64,000 bases of DNA from Ptychodera flava (GCF_041260155.1 NC_091930.1:49335402-49399401), one strand, 5' to 3'; shown: positions 26,301 to 61,285, counted from the stretch's first letter. The notes: generated by a model from the sequence alone, not told the origin. Made by a program: numbers and translations.

Positions 26301-28809
26301 GTCAGCTGTACATATCCGAATGGTTTAGGTGAGACAAATTAATGATGTAATAAATGTGAGTGGCTCAGGATGTTGAAGACACCGAATGATGTGCAATGTT
26401 ATTGTATGTCTTTACAGCAGGCTGAAAGAAAAGTAGACTTGTTTTTACACAGATTGTGCACTAAAATTGTCATGTGTGATATCATCTTAGTGTAATGCCC
26501 AGAGATTGATGATTACAAATCTACACATTACAAATTAAAACAATAAAACAGAGAGCATGGACGTAGAAAAATTTGTTGCAAGCAGCACATGTAAAATCAT
26601 AGGTTGTTACAAGTTGTGTCAAAACCTGCTGTCGCCAGAAAATGTTACAAATGTTTAATGAACACTGTAAAATTTTTGACAGCCAGCACATTTTTGCTCA
26701 GACCTGATTGCTTTTGCTGTCTGCCAACATCTACATCACTGGAAAGGCATTGGTTCATATGAAAAACTTACAAACCTTCACAATCTTTTTGCATAAATTC
26801 TTGGCCGCATGCCACATATCATGTGAGTGCTTGATGCCAGGATATGACTTCTCTGTAAGATAGGGAATGTATGATTTTATAAATTTCTGTAATACCAAGC
26901 AAGGAAGTTCTATTTAAACTGATACTTGAACAATAAAAATTCACTAATATCATGATAGTTTCATACATAAATCATGTGTAATCAGTATTTTTTCAGAAAC
27001 AATATCTCCATGACCATAGCTGTAATTACTACTTGCACAATGATTACTTCACAAAAACATGTCTACATGTCAAAGCTGAAACATTAATGGTGTCCTTACT
27101 CATCAGTGATGTAACCTGCATATGGGCGTCGGTGACCACTTCTTTTATTTGTAGACCCTTTTCTTGTAGTGCATCAAGACTTAACTGAAAGCATGCCTTT
27201 TCTAGATTCGTTGATTTCTTGTCTGTGGCCCTCTTGTCCATTGTTATTATAGACAGGATCTTCTTGCTGGTGTCTTCCATCATTGTGTATGAACAGTATT
27301 GGGCACAGAACCCTGGTGAATCCATTCGTCCATCCCCTTTCGACAAAGAGCAGAAAAGATATTGGTCAAACATATAAAAGTGTACCCAAGCACTGCTTCT
27401 GACCAGAATAAATTGTGTTCCTAAAGATATATTACTCATCAACTGTGAACAAGGGCTTGCACTTTATTAAAATGGTGGAAAAAATTACAATGGCAAAATT
27501 AAAGGAACAAAACTTGATCTGAATTAAACAACAGTTACCTAGTATCACAAGTTCTTGGCCGTCAAATGAGTTTAATACCTCTAGTTGATGCTGTCTCCAA
27601 TATTCATCTATAGCAGGCAGAAGGTATGTACTTTGGATCTTGTAATATGTTGACGGACTACAAATTTTAATGATAAAATATCAGCTAAAAACTTAATTTT
27701 GCCATAATTATTTCCTGAGAGTAGAATGGCAGCAGCTGTCAACAAATCACCACTATGGAGCCTCCTTTTGAGGATTGGTTGGGAACACCATTCATATTCA
27801 AGATGCCCAGCTGGACATGTCTGTAACAGCACATATCATCCACAATCAGTACTGATGTAAAGGAAGTCGGTAAAAATACCAATTTACTTTCTGCATGCAT
27901 CACTGTAGTGTACCAGCTGAAAGTGTCACATTTCCTTCTATGCTATTAATACATATTAAGGCTAGTCAAAAATAACAACACCCCTATTACGGTATGGCAT
28001 ACCAAGACATTGAAAGGAAGACGCTACCTGGTGCTGTTGTGTCTATCAAAGCCCACAGTTATCTTAGTGTAAGGTGAACATATATGGACAATTATATGTG
28101 GAACTCAATACAAGCCATCAACAGTATTTCTATGTGCAAGTATAAAAAGGCATACATTGATAGTACAGACTTACCCACTTTAAATACAAAGCTGAGCCAA
28201 CAAACGATGAAGTGGGTGAAATCTCACCATTACACGATTTGACGGCACAGATACGGCGAATACTTTGTTTGCCTAAGATAATGAGTTGTTCCAGGAACAC
28301 AAGACATGTTCTGTCATCAAGAAGGCGTGCTCCATCTTCCTCGGTGAGAACTCTTCGTAGACCTGGCAGTTGTATATCATCTATGTCATCTTCGATTTCT
28401 TCATCGTCATCGTATGTACCACCATCTTCTACAACTTCATCATCACTCAAGGCAGGAAAAAATTCTACACCATCAATCCTGAGAAATAGTATAAGTAAAA
28501 CAACTGAAACACTGCTGGTGACTTTATGACAGCTTGGACAGTAGTCATAGCAAATGTTTACGATAACCCATAATATAGGGATAAAGGACAAACAGTTGTC
28601 TAATTTATCCTTTCAGGAAGGTGACATAGAAGACAAAACTCTAACAGGGAAAAAAGGTGTTTTCTAGTAATTTACAAATGCACTACAAACAAGTGATTGT
28701 CAGGGGCACACACTTCATAATTGGGAACTGGTATTGTTCTTTAGTATTAACAATATAAATGAAAGTATTTACTTACAAAATAGACATATCAAAACTTGGC
28801 TCATAGTCC

Positions 28810-28842
<33 letters not shown>

Positions 28843-31800
28843 CTATCACTTGAATTCACTTCAGGCTCAGATATGTCAATGCTCAATCTATATGTAATGG
28901 AAAAAGTGCAAAATGAAGAAGGGATCTCAGGCCTTTCTATTCATGAAAATAGTAAGTATTTAATATAAAACAAACAGGCACATTCATTTCAAAGATGATA
29001 AATAGGCTAGGATGACAGAGAAAATTTGGAAAAATAATCTTACTCAAATGGGTCCAAGAATGACTCTGAAAAACTTCTAGGACATCTCACACGACTGTGA
29101 TAAAAATAATCAAAAAAAAAAAAACATATTATACTTTGCCATACCGGTTACATGTACTGAACCATATCTTTGAAAATGCATGTTTGAGGTAGTATAGGAG
29201 TAAGTTACGCAATGTACAAAATGGCATAAACAAAATATCACACTTAGAAAATTACAGGCTGATTACAGGGCATTCCTTTAACAGACAAAGATCAGAACAG
29301 AAGGCCTTGTTAAGATATAGGTATCAGGCCTGTAAATACTGTTTACATAGAGTGTTCTAAAAAGAGTCAGTCCAACAGTTTTGCAATTGGTACACCACTG
29401 TAACCATAGGAATAAAATGTCAGTCCAAGGGCTAAGGTGTATGCCATGTTCAGTCACCAGATCTGTTATGAGGTCTGACAAGTAGTAACCATGTTTCAAT
29501 TAGACATAAATCCTGTGTATTATTATTTTAAGACACATGAAGCATTCACAATCCCCCATTAACTGAGACATGGCAGATGGGTGCTTTCAAAGTACATACA
29601 AGAAGCTTGAGTATACTGCCAGCTACATGAAAACATTAAATTTGTTTCTATTAGTCACAGTTACTGTTACAATGATGAGAAAGCACACATTACCGTTCAC
29701 TTTGAACAAGCTTGGATGTGTCTTCTTTAGATTGCATACATGGTTTCAGCAAATGTTGAGATGTGCCACTCTGAACATTAGACTGAACATTTCCAGAGAA
29801 AGAAAGGTTCTGTTGAAATCAAAACAAACCAAGTTGTTAGGCAAGGCAAGTAATATACAATGTAACAGAAAATTCTTACAATGCTATCAAATCTGTTCGA
29901 TCAGCCAATTTACGAAGGGTGCTTTTTATTTATGAATGACAAAACTACAGCGACCATTCAACATCCTAGAGTAAATTATGCTAGTTCCTGGCTTTTATCA
30001 TGTAACCATGATTTGTCATTTGGAACCATTGCATGGTGCAAATTATAACTGTCACAAAATAGTAATTTGTGCAAGAATTCAGATGTTGTGCCAAAATAGT
30101 GACCTGAAGAACTTTTCAAATTCCATACATTGCATGAGATTACGGAGGCCAATCACAGTCTTAATTTGTTGATTGTTTACAATCAAGGGCCCAGGTCATC
30201 TTACTGAAAATATGAACCAAGTCTTCAGCTAATCATATTTATGGATTCAGGCACAGCATATTATAATCTTAAATGATATACACTAAATTCTTCAACCTGT
30301 AAATACTGGCTTTTGACTGCAGAAAGGCTTACCTTCCACTTTGAATAGGTTTGGGTGAGTTCTGCACGGACTCTACAGGTGGATCTTGCACAATTGATTT
30401 TTCTTGACCACTGAGCTCCTCAATTCCAGATATTGACGCACCCCTGTAAGAAGGAAAACATGAGCGTAAAAAAACAATAATTCTGAAAACGCTATAGAAC
30501 ATTTAAAGCCATTGACATATTGTAATCAACTACTGAAAAACTACAATGCATGAGAGTACTGTAGAAAGAGACGACAAACATTTGTAAACATATCAGTCAA
30601 AGCCGAGTACATGAATGCCATAGTAATTCCTGTGCATCTACCTGTCTGACTCAACTGAAGATATTTCTGACACAAATGGAGTTTCCTTGGTTTTCCGTGC
30701 ATCAGAAGACCTGCCTTGCCATGGGGTTGATGTGACAGGAAAAGCTTGAGTGGCAGGGCTTGGCTTATCAGACCTTCAACACATGCAATGAAACAAATAC
30801 ATATAAGTGTTAGCAAACAATTCAAATCTGATTTTAAATTATTTTCAAACCACAGTCCCTCGTGGATAGAGGGACTGTGTTCAAACTAAGCGTAGTCTTT
30901 GAGTGTCTATAGTGCACAGAAAAATCTGTGGTGCATTTGTTTATTTATGCATAATCTGTACAATATACAAACAAACATACCAGGGTCAGCTTGAATGTGC
31001 TTTTTGGTATCAAGTTCTATGCATGCAGGCACTTACATTATCTAGAAATACTTCAAAAGTATATCTAAACTGAAAGAAGAATGCCTTTTTTATCTTGAAA
31101 CTGCAATTTGTTGTCCTCTGTTGTGTTGGCTGTCATGTACAGTCTTAGATTTTACAGTTTCAAAATTTGCATGTTAATAGTACCATGGAGCTAAAAAGAG
31201 CAGTTCCTGCACTGAAAATTTGTGATCAACGCATTTGTTTATTTATGCATAGTGTAATCTGCATAATCTACAATCAAACATGCCAGCTTTTTGAATGTTT
31301 CTAGCTCCATGCATACTTGCATGAATATTATCTACAAATACTTCAAAAATATTCAAAAATAAAAAAAAAAGAATTACCCTTTTCCTCTTGACACTGCAAT
31401 TTCTTGTCCTTCGTTGTCTTGGCTCTCATGTAAAGTCTTAGACTTTTCTGTTTCAACATCTGGATGTTTATAGTACCTGCACAGAAAATGTTTGATCAAT
31501 GCATTTGCATTTCTTTATAAGGAATGGAGGATTGACAAAATCATTCCAAATTCAATACACACACACACTCACACACATAAAAACTAGCCACTAGTAAAAT
31601 CAAACACACAACATAAATGCACAGAAAATCATGGAATACATTGTCGAGTTATAGCCTCTGAACTGAAGTTCCGCTCGTATCATTATCTATGTAGTCACTC
31701 CGTTTCTAGCTCCATGCAGTACGTCACTCCGTTTCTAGCTCCATGCAGTACGTGATGTAAAGACACTAATGCGGAGACCATCTGAGGCCGAAAATGAACG

Positions 31801-32307
31801 CCCATGATGGTCTGTAAATTTTGAAGATGCCCGCGACATAGGGTCGGAGACATCGTATTTATGTAGCATCATCAAAATTCACGGAGTCTCGCTACCATGT
31901 CAAAATGTACCAAGCGACAAACCGCGCTACTGGGCAGCTGAGCTAACCATGGATGTCCGCTGGCATACGTACACAAGATATATATATATTATATACATCG
32001 TATAATACACATATTCATTATGTTTGTTCGGGCTGCGATGACCTACCTGAATATGTGGAGTACTTACTACCTCTGCCTTTTTGTTAGGGTTCACATGTTC
32101 TGATATCAGAAATGTTGCAACTTGACGGTGCGTTTCCAACGACAATGAACGTTTAATTTCGTTCCAACGCTGAAATTCTGAAAAGATATTTATCCGACTT
32201 GCAGAACGTTGAGCTTTTGAACGCTTTCGAGCCGAATCACTGAGAAACGGGCGACCAGAACGCTTTCGTTGACGAGTGCTATCCGCAGGACTCTCGGCAG
32301 TCGCCAT
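23341..32307 (-). CDS. Kolobok-like transposase, about 15 exons, roughly 830 residues
   Basis: The exons, 5' to 3', are 32,307-32,068; 31,476-31,378; 30,773-30,642; 30,443-30,333; 29,809-29,694; 29,094-29,044; 28,887-28,777; 28,478-28,175; 27,820-27,539; 27,336-27,100; 26,852-26,776; 26,211-26,107; 25,010-24,793; 24,464-24,301; 23,590-23,341. The N-terminus is basic with RINIFSEFQRWNEIK. The linker (exons 2-7) is Ser/Pro-rich and ends in an Asp tract. A C..C..W.C..GH zinc-ribbon-like motif spans exons 8-9. The core has GDGRMDSPGFCAQYCSY, VVTDAHMQ and KHSHDMWHAAKNL, with widely spaced acidic residues and His as in RNase H-fold transposases, then FWYSCQKA, DHGPLAEL, YRARNILAALDHNAH and RKYNKKSSRWSAAPVK. 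I recognise these motifs from a family found in fish and cnidarian genomes; the Kolobok name is from memory and is supported by the TTAA ends. One-base losses are needed near 27,660 and 24,320. Phases of exons 1/2 and 4/5 do not agree, so those joins are uncertain. Confidence 0.8.
24279..24284 (+). terminator. Candidate polyadenylation signal for the ballast gene
   Basis: AATAAA lies about 1 kb after the stop codon, within an intron of the convergent transposase gene. If used, the 3' UTR would cross the last exon of the transposase in antisense. Weak evidence on its own. Confidence 0.25.
28807..28842 (-). repeat. (CAT)n microsatellite coding an Asp tract
   Basis: A run of 'atc' triplets inside transposase exon 7 encodes about nine consecutive Asp on the minus strand. 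It keeps the reading frame between SSDS and EDYEPS. Confidence 0.85.
30851..30880. repeat. Small perfect hairpin in a transposase intron
   Basis: CACAGTCCCTC and GAGGGACTGTG pair perfectly over 11 bp around a 7-base loop. Function is unknown. Confidence 0.6.
30890..31500 (-). pseudogene. Tandem duplication of transposase exon 2; distal copy decayed
   Basis: A segment of about 300 bp containing exon 2 (31,378-31,476) and its flanks is repeated at about 30,890-31,200. The second copy of the exon (about 31,085-31,176 on -) aligns along its length but begins with an in-frame stop where the first reads YYKHP, and it ends in TAA. The flanks match too ('gcatttgtttatttatgcat', 'aaatacttcaaaa'). The proximal copy keeps an open frame with a good acceptor (TTTTCTGTGCAG) and donor. 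The downstream copy is a pseudo-exon. Confidence 0.7.
31691..31755. repeat. 32-bp tandem duplication
   Basis: The unit running from 'gtcactccgtttctagct' to 'ccatgcagtac' occurs twice in tandem within the first transposase intron. Confidence 0.8.
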
Positions 32308-32338
32308 TGCATTGCAGTACATGCATTATCCGTGTGCA

Positions 32339-32390
32339 TGACGTCAGACGATGACGTCTCAGTTTTTTGTACATTCACGGCGCATGCGCA
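32339..32390 (-). promoter_or_regulatory. CRE and NRF1-like motifs upstream of the transposase
   Basis: A perfect CRE, TGACGTCA (32,339-32,346), a second TGACGTCT (32,352-32,359) and GCGCATGCGCA (32,380-32,390) lie 32-83 bp before the ATG at 32,307. The motif pair mirrors the promoter region of the ballast gene at the other end of the element. Confidence 0.5.
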
Positions 32391-32578
32391 CTATGGCCTG
32401 GTCGCGGGTCAACCCTTGCTAACTCTGAGGTTAAAAGTAGCCCACCATTAACCTCTGACCCAAGCTTTGTCTATACAGTATACGCAAACGGTATGGAAGT
32501 TGTCAATGGGCGACCGTTTACAGACATCAGTCGATGAGTAGAACAACATCATGAACCACTCGTTTGCAACAATATAAG

Positions 32579-32607
32579 GTCAAAAGATGCAGCTAATGTC
32601 CCTTTAA
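32579..32607 (-). repeat. Right terminal inverted repeat and TTAA target site
   Basis: Read on the minus strand, this is TTAA followed by AGGGACATTA, five variable bases and ATCTTTTGAC. It mirrors the left end at 19,472-19,500. Confidence 0.88.
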
Positions 32608-33298
32608 GTTAAATATTACATTTCAGAAAATAGTGTCAAGTTTTTGACTTAAGTAATTTTTATCAATAATAAAACAATTGTTGGTTTTTTTTACCACAAG
32701 TTTACACCCACTTTATTTTTCGAGTTAACTACTGCTATCATACTAAACTTTAGAGTCTCTGCTTTTTGAAAATATAGAGTATGAGGGTTTCCTTGTCATC
32801 TTTGATCAGAAATATTTCTTTGAAAAAACTGTTTTGGCATCATACATCTCCACCTGAATTTATCTCTAGAAGTGGAACAAGTATGAAAATCACCGTTTGT
32901 CTAATTTAATTCTATCGTATGTCTTCATATAGTGCTGTGATCGCAAAAAAAAGTAACGATATCATAGAATCTATGCCCAATATTTAAAATGTGTTTGTAT
33001 CGTTTTACTTTCAAGATTATCTAACCTCTACAAAAGGAAGATGGCCGACTTTGGAAATAGTGTATTGACAAGTAGAGCCTTTGCGTCATATATATTAGAG
33101 TCGTAAGTTCGAAGTAAGCCCGTCGCAAATTTCGACCGGGGTTTCGTACTTTGCTTACTAGCATAAAAATAGCGATTTTTTTCCTTTTAATTTCTATAAC
33201 AACATGAATATAATTTTTTTTCCTTGCAGCTGCCGTTCGGGTTAATGTGCCCTTATCATTACAATGATGAACGTCTACTTAGCTTTGTAATTAGAAAG
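32608..33298. other. Spacer between the transposon and the receptor gene
   Basis: No coding exon is seen. A possible ATTAAA poly(A) signal for the receptor gene lies on the minus strand at 33,186-33,191, about 110 bp after its proposed stop. Confidence 0.35.
33186..33191 (-). terminator. Candidate polyadenylation signal of the receptor gene
   Basis: TTTAAT on + reads ATTAAA on -, about 110 bp beyond the proposed stop. Motif only. Confidence 0.25.
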
Positions 33299-55897
<22,599 letters not shown>

Positions 55898-57689
55898 TGG
55901 GAAACAATCTGTTGAAATTAAGCAAAGGGTGGATTTTCTTACGTCATCTACTTCCAGTGAATGTCTTTGCACATTTTATTTGATAAAGGGATGTTTGTAT
56001 TCTTCCGAAATGCCACATATGAGTGATAATTGTCAGATAATTGTACATAGAAAACGGTACCATTGACCTGCAGTGCCTGAAACATTTTTCAACGTAAATG
56101 TTTGTTTCATTCCTGAGAGAAACCTTGGTAATTAATTTCAATGGCAATGGCCGGCTTGTACTGAGCATATGCCTGTAACTTAAGATAAGGCTTATTTTCT
56201 CATTAAAAATGTTATCAATGTTTTCGATCTTTATGATGGTGCAACGTAGTTCAGAGATTGTTTATCGAGTTATTGTTTAATCCATTACAATCCTTAACGC
56301 TACAGACTGAAGCTCGGCGAGGCCTGCTAATTTCTTTACAGACAACGATACACAGCACTTTGTTTCTTTTTGATTTTTGAGGTTTTTACTGCATTTTATT
56401 TTGTTTGTATTTTTTATTAATATCTTAATTATTGCAGCAGTCAAACTTCACAATAAGGGTTTTGCTATGTGTTATCATAAAAAACGGCAAAGTGTACGTG
56501 TATTCCGAAAGTCTGTTATGCAATTCAACATAAATATCGATTTTATGAATGTTTTCTGAGTTTGACGTTGTGGGATTTTTTTATTTGGCAAAGTAGAACA
56601 ACATACAGTTGATTTTTAGTCTGACAACAAAGAATAACAAAATATTTCCTTAGAATCTAAATGAAAAACAACGTTATTATTTATCGGGATTAACTTCTTT
56701 TCAATGAGTGGAACGGCCGATAGCAGAACATATGCACGTGAATTTCTCTTCAACTTGCTTGCGCGAAAAATGGCCACCAATCAAAAAATAAACCCAAACA
56801 CTCCCAGTATTTTCTGTCCAATCCTTTACTACGAAGCGTGCTGTCATTTTAATCAATCCTCTTTTGGACTTCTCTTCACTTCACTTCACTGAAACAGTTT
56901 GTTGACTCATTTAAGAGGTTGTATTGCATTTTGTAAAACATATCAAGTTTTCATCCATGATGAGCCAAAAAGAACCATTCAACAGTAGCTCAGCGTAGCT
57001 GGGCTGACAGTTAGTGAACAACTTTAGAGGGGGGGATTAACCGAATAGTTTTGACTGTGTTGTGTTCGCTAGAGAGTTAGAGTTCCATCGTAAATTTACT
57101 GAATTTATAACCGGCATTGGATACGGATGGTTTCCGTGCATCGACACATAAGTTAACAAGACATTTTAACAGCACGTAGTGTACCTAGACGAGGTAACTG
57201 TGCTCGAAAACGAAGGTCGACGCGGGTTTTGGATACACTTCCGTTTACTGCATGAAAACCTTCCTCCACTAAACTGATGCGGATTCGAGCGTTAACAACA
57301 CACAGCCCTGCTATACGTAGAGCTAGTTCGATAGCACATGAAGTGAAGCATTCTGCTGACCATGACCATGGTCTCAGCAATCAAGTTTAATAGAGTCGGA
57401 CGCCGGGTTAAGGCACATAAAGAAAATTAATAGGGAAACTTTAAGATAAAGCGTTCGTCAAATTTCATTGGATATTCCTTGCATTATTTGATTTTACTGC
57501 AGTACCATGTCATTGTTGTCGTAATTTTATGTAGTACAGTACTATGCGACCAGTATAATAATTTCGATCGGAACAGAATTAATGTATTCGTATCAAAATA
57601 GCATTGTTTTCATTAATAACGTAAACACGGTTAATACGGATTTATTACACTTCCTGTTCTAAGTTTCACATTGGTGGCGACCAGCGTCA
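55898..57689. other. Upstream region of the receptor gene, no gene seen
   Basis: No upstream exon, core promoter motif or repeat could be assigned with confidence. Any 5' UTR exon of the receptor would have to be placed by transcript data. Confidence 0.35.
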
Positions 57690-57895
57690 CTTCATGAATC
57701 TGAAATTCAAGGCAAAGCATTTTTAAATTGCCAATTCTTGATGACCAAACATTTAGACAGCACTGTTGGCTTTGTATGTCAATATTAAACACTGAACAAA
57801 TTACAATTATAAACAGCAAGACTAGATTTAAGTGTCGAAACCTCAAACATTGTTCCATATGTTATTTTGACAGCTTCATGAATGATGAATAATGA
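57690..57895 (+). repeat. Dispersed repeat family B, copy 2
   Basis: It is colinear with 4143-4335. It ends about 90 bp before the foldback element. Confidence 0.5.
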
Positions 57896-58014
57896 CGAGA
57901 ATATTTGTTGGAAAAACTTGCCACAATTATGAAACAGCTTTTGTAAACGGGATAAAAACAAGTCAAAGTTATAAAGATAATCTTAACTACGGTGGCCCAA
58001 AACTACCTGTTCTC

Positions 58015-58515
58015 CGCATTCAAAGTCTGCGTCGCAATCAAATGTTTTTCTCTCACATATGTCTCTGCATTCAAAGTCTGCGTCGCAATCAATTGTTTTT
58101 CTCTCACATATGTCTCCGCATTCAAAGTCTGCGTCGCAATCAAATGTTCTCCGCATTCAAAGTCTGCGTCGCAATCAAATGTTTTTCTCTCACATATGTC
58201 TCTGCATTCAAAGTCTGCGTCGCAATCAAATGTTTTTCTCTCACATATGTCTCTGCATTCAAAGTCTGCGTCGCAATCAATTGTTTTTCTCTCACACATG
58301 TCTCCGCATTCAAAGTCTGCGTCGCAATCAAATGTTTTTCTCTCACATAAGCTTATGTCTCCGCATTCAAAGTCTGCGTCGCAATCAAATGTTTTTCTCT
58401 CACATATGTCTCCGCATTCAAAGTCTGCGTCGCAATCAAATGTTTTCTCTCACATATGTCTCCGCATTCCAAGTCTGCGTCGCATTCAATTGTTTTTCTC
58501 TCACATATGTCTCCG
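58015..58515 (+). repeat. Left array, about 10 copies of a 51-bp unit
   Basis: The unit runs 'gcattcaaagtctgcgtcgc' through 'aatcaaatgtttttctctca' to 'catatgtctct'. One copy is truncated (around 58,140) and one carries an 'ataagctt' insertion (around 58,350). Because 51 is divisible by 3, long spurious reading frames arise. Confidence 0.92.
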
Positions 58516-60447
58516 AGGTATGCCTCAGTGGCGAAGCATAATTTCTATCGAACAGCGCTCTCAGACGGTCGCTATTGACAACGACGAACATGTATCAAGT
58601 TATTTTCAATAGATTATCGATCGAAAATTTGTTTGGACGCCTTGTGCCGGGCGCCCGTGTGTTGAGGTCACGTCATAAACATTTCCACAATAACCCATAT
58701 ATTGACTTATACACTTAAATATCAACATTGAAGGTATCCGTTGGTTTCCTGTACTGAAATTAAATCGACGACAATTTTTTTAGTTTTGGTGATACTTTTA
58801 CGTACGTTTCGGCACATTTTGGCGCACCTCGGCGTAGTTTGGCGCCATTGTGAACGGGGGGGGGGGGACAACACGCGAGTGAGCGAGACAACAATGTATC
58901 AATTTCGGACAAAAGGATATCGATCGATAACGTTCACTGCACGATTACAGTGGAGACTCTACGCCCGTTCGCCTCTGTTCTGTGTTATTCTTGCAGTTTA
59001 CTGGGATTTTCATAGTTAATATTCGCCAAAATTTGGTATAAATTACAACAACCTGACTGGTATTTGGTCTGTATAATTTAAGAGACGCTAGTGCACTACG
59101 GCCCAAAGGCGCCCCATTTTGTACGGTATATAGCGTCCCGAATTTTTGCCACACATACGTGGAGTGCGCGTTCGGAGAGTCAATTTCACCTCCCGCGTCA
59201 TGTTGAAAATTTCGCCGTATTTCCTTGCTGCACATCTAAATATTAATGAAAGAGCAACAGGTCCTATTTCCCGTATATGCTGCCCTTACAATTATAATAT
59301 TTTGGGAAGAATTTCACAAGGGAATTCCAAAAATACGTAAGCGATAAGAGACATATGCAAAATCAAGTAAAAACACAGTCAACAGCAAAACGATCTTCAA
59401 CTCGTCATTTCATAAAAAAAGAGGGAAACTAAAAAAAATAAAACCATAGTTTTAGTTACCCTTCATGATATGTGTCATACCAAATATTATAAAAAATAAC
59501 AGCGAAATGAAAAAGTTAAACCAACGGTTTTTTTCAGATGTATTTTTCATTTTACGATGTGTCTACTCTGCTCGATTTCCCATAGAAAACAATTGCGTTT
59601 AATGTACTGAACAGACCGTACAACTATCGCTCGTTCAAATTTCTCAATTCTGAACCAATTATAGTGAAAAGTGGCACGGTGTTTCCTTGATATATATACA
59701 AAATTGCTGTCGTTTTAGTTTTTTGAATTTCTCGACGAAACTTGTTTTAGTTGCATTTTATTTTTATTTATTTTCCGATCGCTGAATTTTTGCTCCTGCC
59801 CTCAATAAAATGGCGATCTTACAGCGTTTGCATATGCAGAATCAGGGTCTAATATTGACCCATTTTAATCGGTTAGCGTCTCTTAAATTATACAGACCAA
59901 ATACCAGTCAGGTTGTTGTAATTTATACCAAATTTTGGCGAATATTAACTATGAAAATCCCAGTAAACTGCAAGAATAACACAGAACAGAGGCGAACGGG
60001 CGTAGAGTCTCCACTGTAATCGTGCAGTGAACGTTATCGATCGATATCCTTTTGTCCGAAATTGATACATTGTTGTCTCGCTCACTCGCGTGTAGTCCCC
60101 CCCCCCGTTCACAATGGCGCCAAACTACGCCGAGGTGCGCCAAAATGTGCCGAAACGTACGTAAAAGTATCACCAAAACTAAAAAAATTGTCGTCGATTT
60201 AATTTCAGTACAGGAAACCAACGGATACCTTCAATGTTGATATTTAAGTGTATAAGTCAATATATGGGTTATTGTGGAAATGTTTATGACGTGACCTCAA
60301 CACACGAGCGCCCGGCCCGTCCAAACAAATTTTCGATCGATAATCTATTGAAAATAACTTGATACAATGTTCGTCGTTGTCAATAGCGACCGTCTGAGAG
60401 CGCTGTTCGATAGAAATTATGCTTCGCGGAATAACGTACACTGAGGC

Positions 60448-61285
60448 ATACCTCGGAGACATATGTGAGAGAAAAACAATTGAATGCGACGCAGACTTGG
60501 AATGCGGAGACATATGTGAGAGAAAAACATTTGATTGCGACGCAGACTTTGAATGCGGAGACATATGTGAGAGAAAAACAATTGAATGCGACGCAGACTT
60601 TGAATGCGGAGACATATGTGAGAGAAAAACATTTGATTGCGACGCAGACTTTGAATGCGGAGATATATGTGAGAGAAAAACATTTGATTGCGACGCAGAC
60701 TTTGAATGCGGAGATATATGTGAGAGAAAAACATTTGATTGCGACGCAGACTTTGAATGCGGAGACGTGTGAGAGAAAAACATTTGATTGCGACGCAGAC
60801 TTTGAATGCGGAGACATATGTGAGAGAAAAACATTTGATTGCGACGCAGACTTTGAATGCGGAGACATATGTGAGAGAAAAATATTTGATTGCGACGCAG
60901 ACTTTGAATGCGGAGACATATGTGAGAGAAAAACATTTGATTGCGACGCAGACTTTGAATGCGGAGACATATGTGAGAGAAAAACATTTGATTGCGACGC
61001 AGACTTTGAATGCGGAGACATATGTGAGAGAAAAACAATTGATTGCGACGCAGACTTTGAATGCGGAGACATAAGCTTATGTGAGAGAAAAACATTTGAT
61101 TGCGACGCAGACTTTGAATGCGGAGACATATGTGAGAGAAAAACAATTGATTGCGACGCAGACTTTGAATGCAGAGACATATGTGAGAGAAAAACATTTG
61201 ATTGCGACGCAGACTTTGAATGCAGAGACATATGTGAGAGAAAAACATTTGATTGCGACGCAGACTTTGAATGCGGAGAACAGGT
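60448..61285 (-). repeat. Right array, about 16 copies of the 51-bp unit, inverted
   Basis: It holds the same unit in reverse orientation and shares the variant copy with 'ataagctt' (around 61,071), at the mirrored position relative to the outer end. This shows that the arms were copied or converted as blocks. Confidence 0.92.

Larger units (their letters stand above)
19476..32603. mobile_element. 13.1-kb TTAA-flanked DNA transposon (Kolobok-like) carrying a transposase and a P2X7-ballast gene
   Basis: Seen: the left end (19,476 inward) and right end (32,603 inward) start with the same AGGGACATTA. They match at 22 of 25 positions, both continuing to ATCTTTTGAC, and each abuts TTAA (19,472-19,475 and 32,604-32,607). 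Between them lie two convergent spliced genes, a ballast-domain gene on + and a transposase-like gene on -. Each starts about 300 bp from its own terminus. Known: TTAA target sites occur in piggyBac and Kolobok transposons, and the Xenopus T2/Kolobok group has TTAAAGGRR ends, which TTAAAGGGA fits. Inferred: the whole 13,128 bp is one mobile unit and the ballast gene is cargo or an accessory protein. Nested inside are a hairpin (20,396-20,485) and a 149-bp MITE (21,047-21,195). Possible frame breaks in both genes leave current activity open. Confidence 0.85.

Noticed and set aside
19476..32603. Assignment of the large element to piggyBac because of TTAA
   Set aside because: The transposase motifs (GDGRMDSPG, VTDAH, HDMWH) do not resemble the piggyBac DDE domain as I know it, and the AGGGA ends fit the T2/Kolobok terminal consensus better.
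57153..57380. 75-codon frame with several Cys on the minus strand upstream of the receptor gene
   Set aside because: It has no recognisable domain, no flanking splice signals joining it to the receptor, and ordinary base composition.
58003..58612. Long overlapping reading frames (up to 206 codons) with repeated 17-residue units on the left array
   Set aside because: They are translations of the 51-bp tandem unit, which is open in several frames on both strands because its length is a multiple of three. There is no start context, no variation pattern and no domain.
58015..61285. CRISPR-like appearance of regular repeats
   Set aside because: The units are contiguous with no unique spacers, and the host is a eukaryote with spliced genes.
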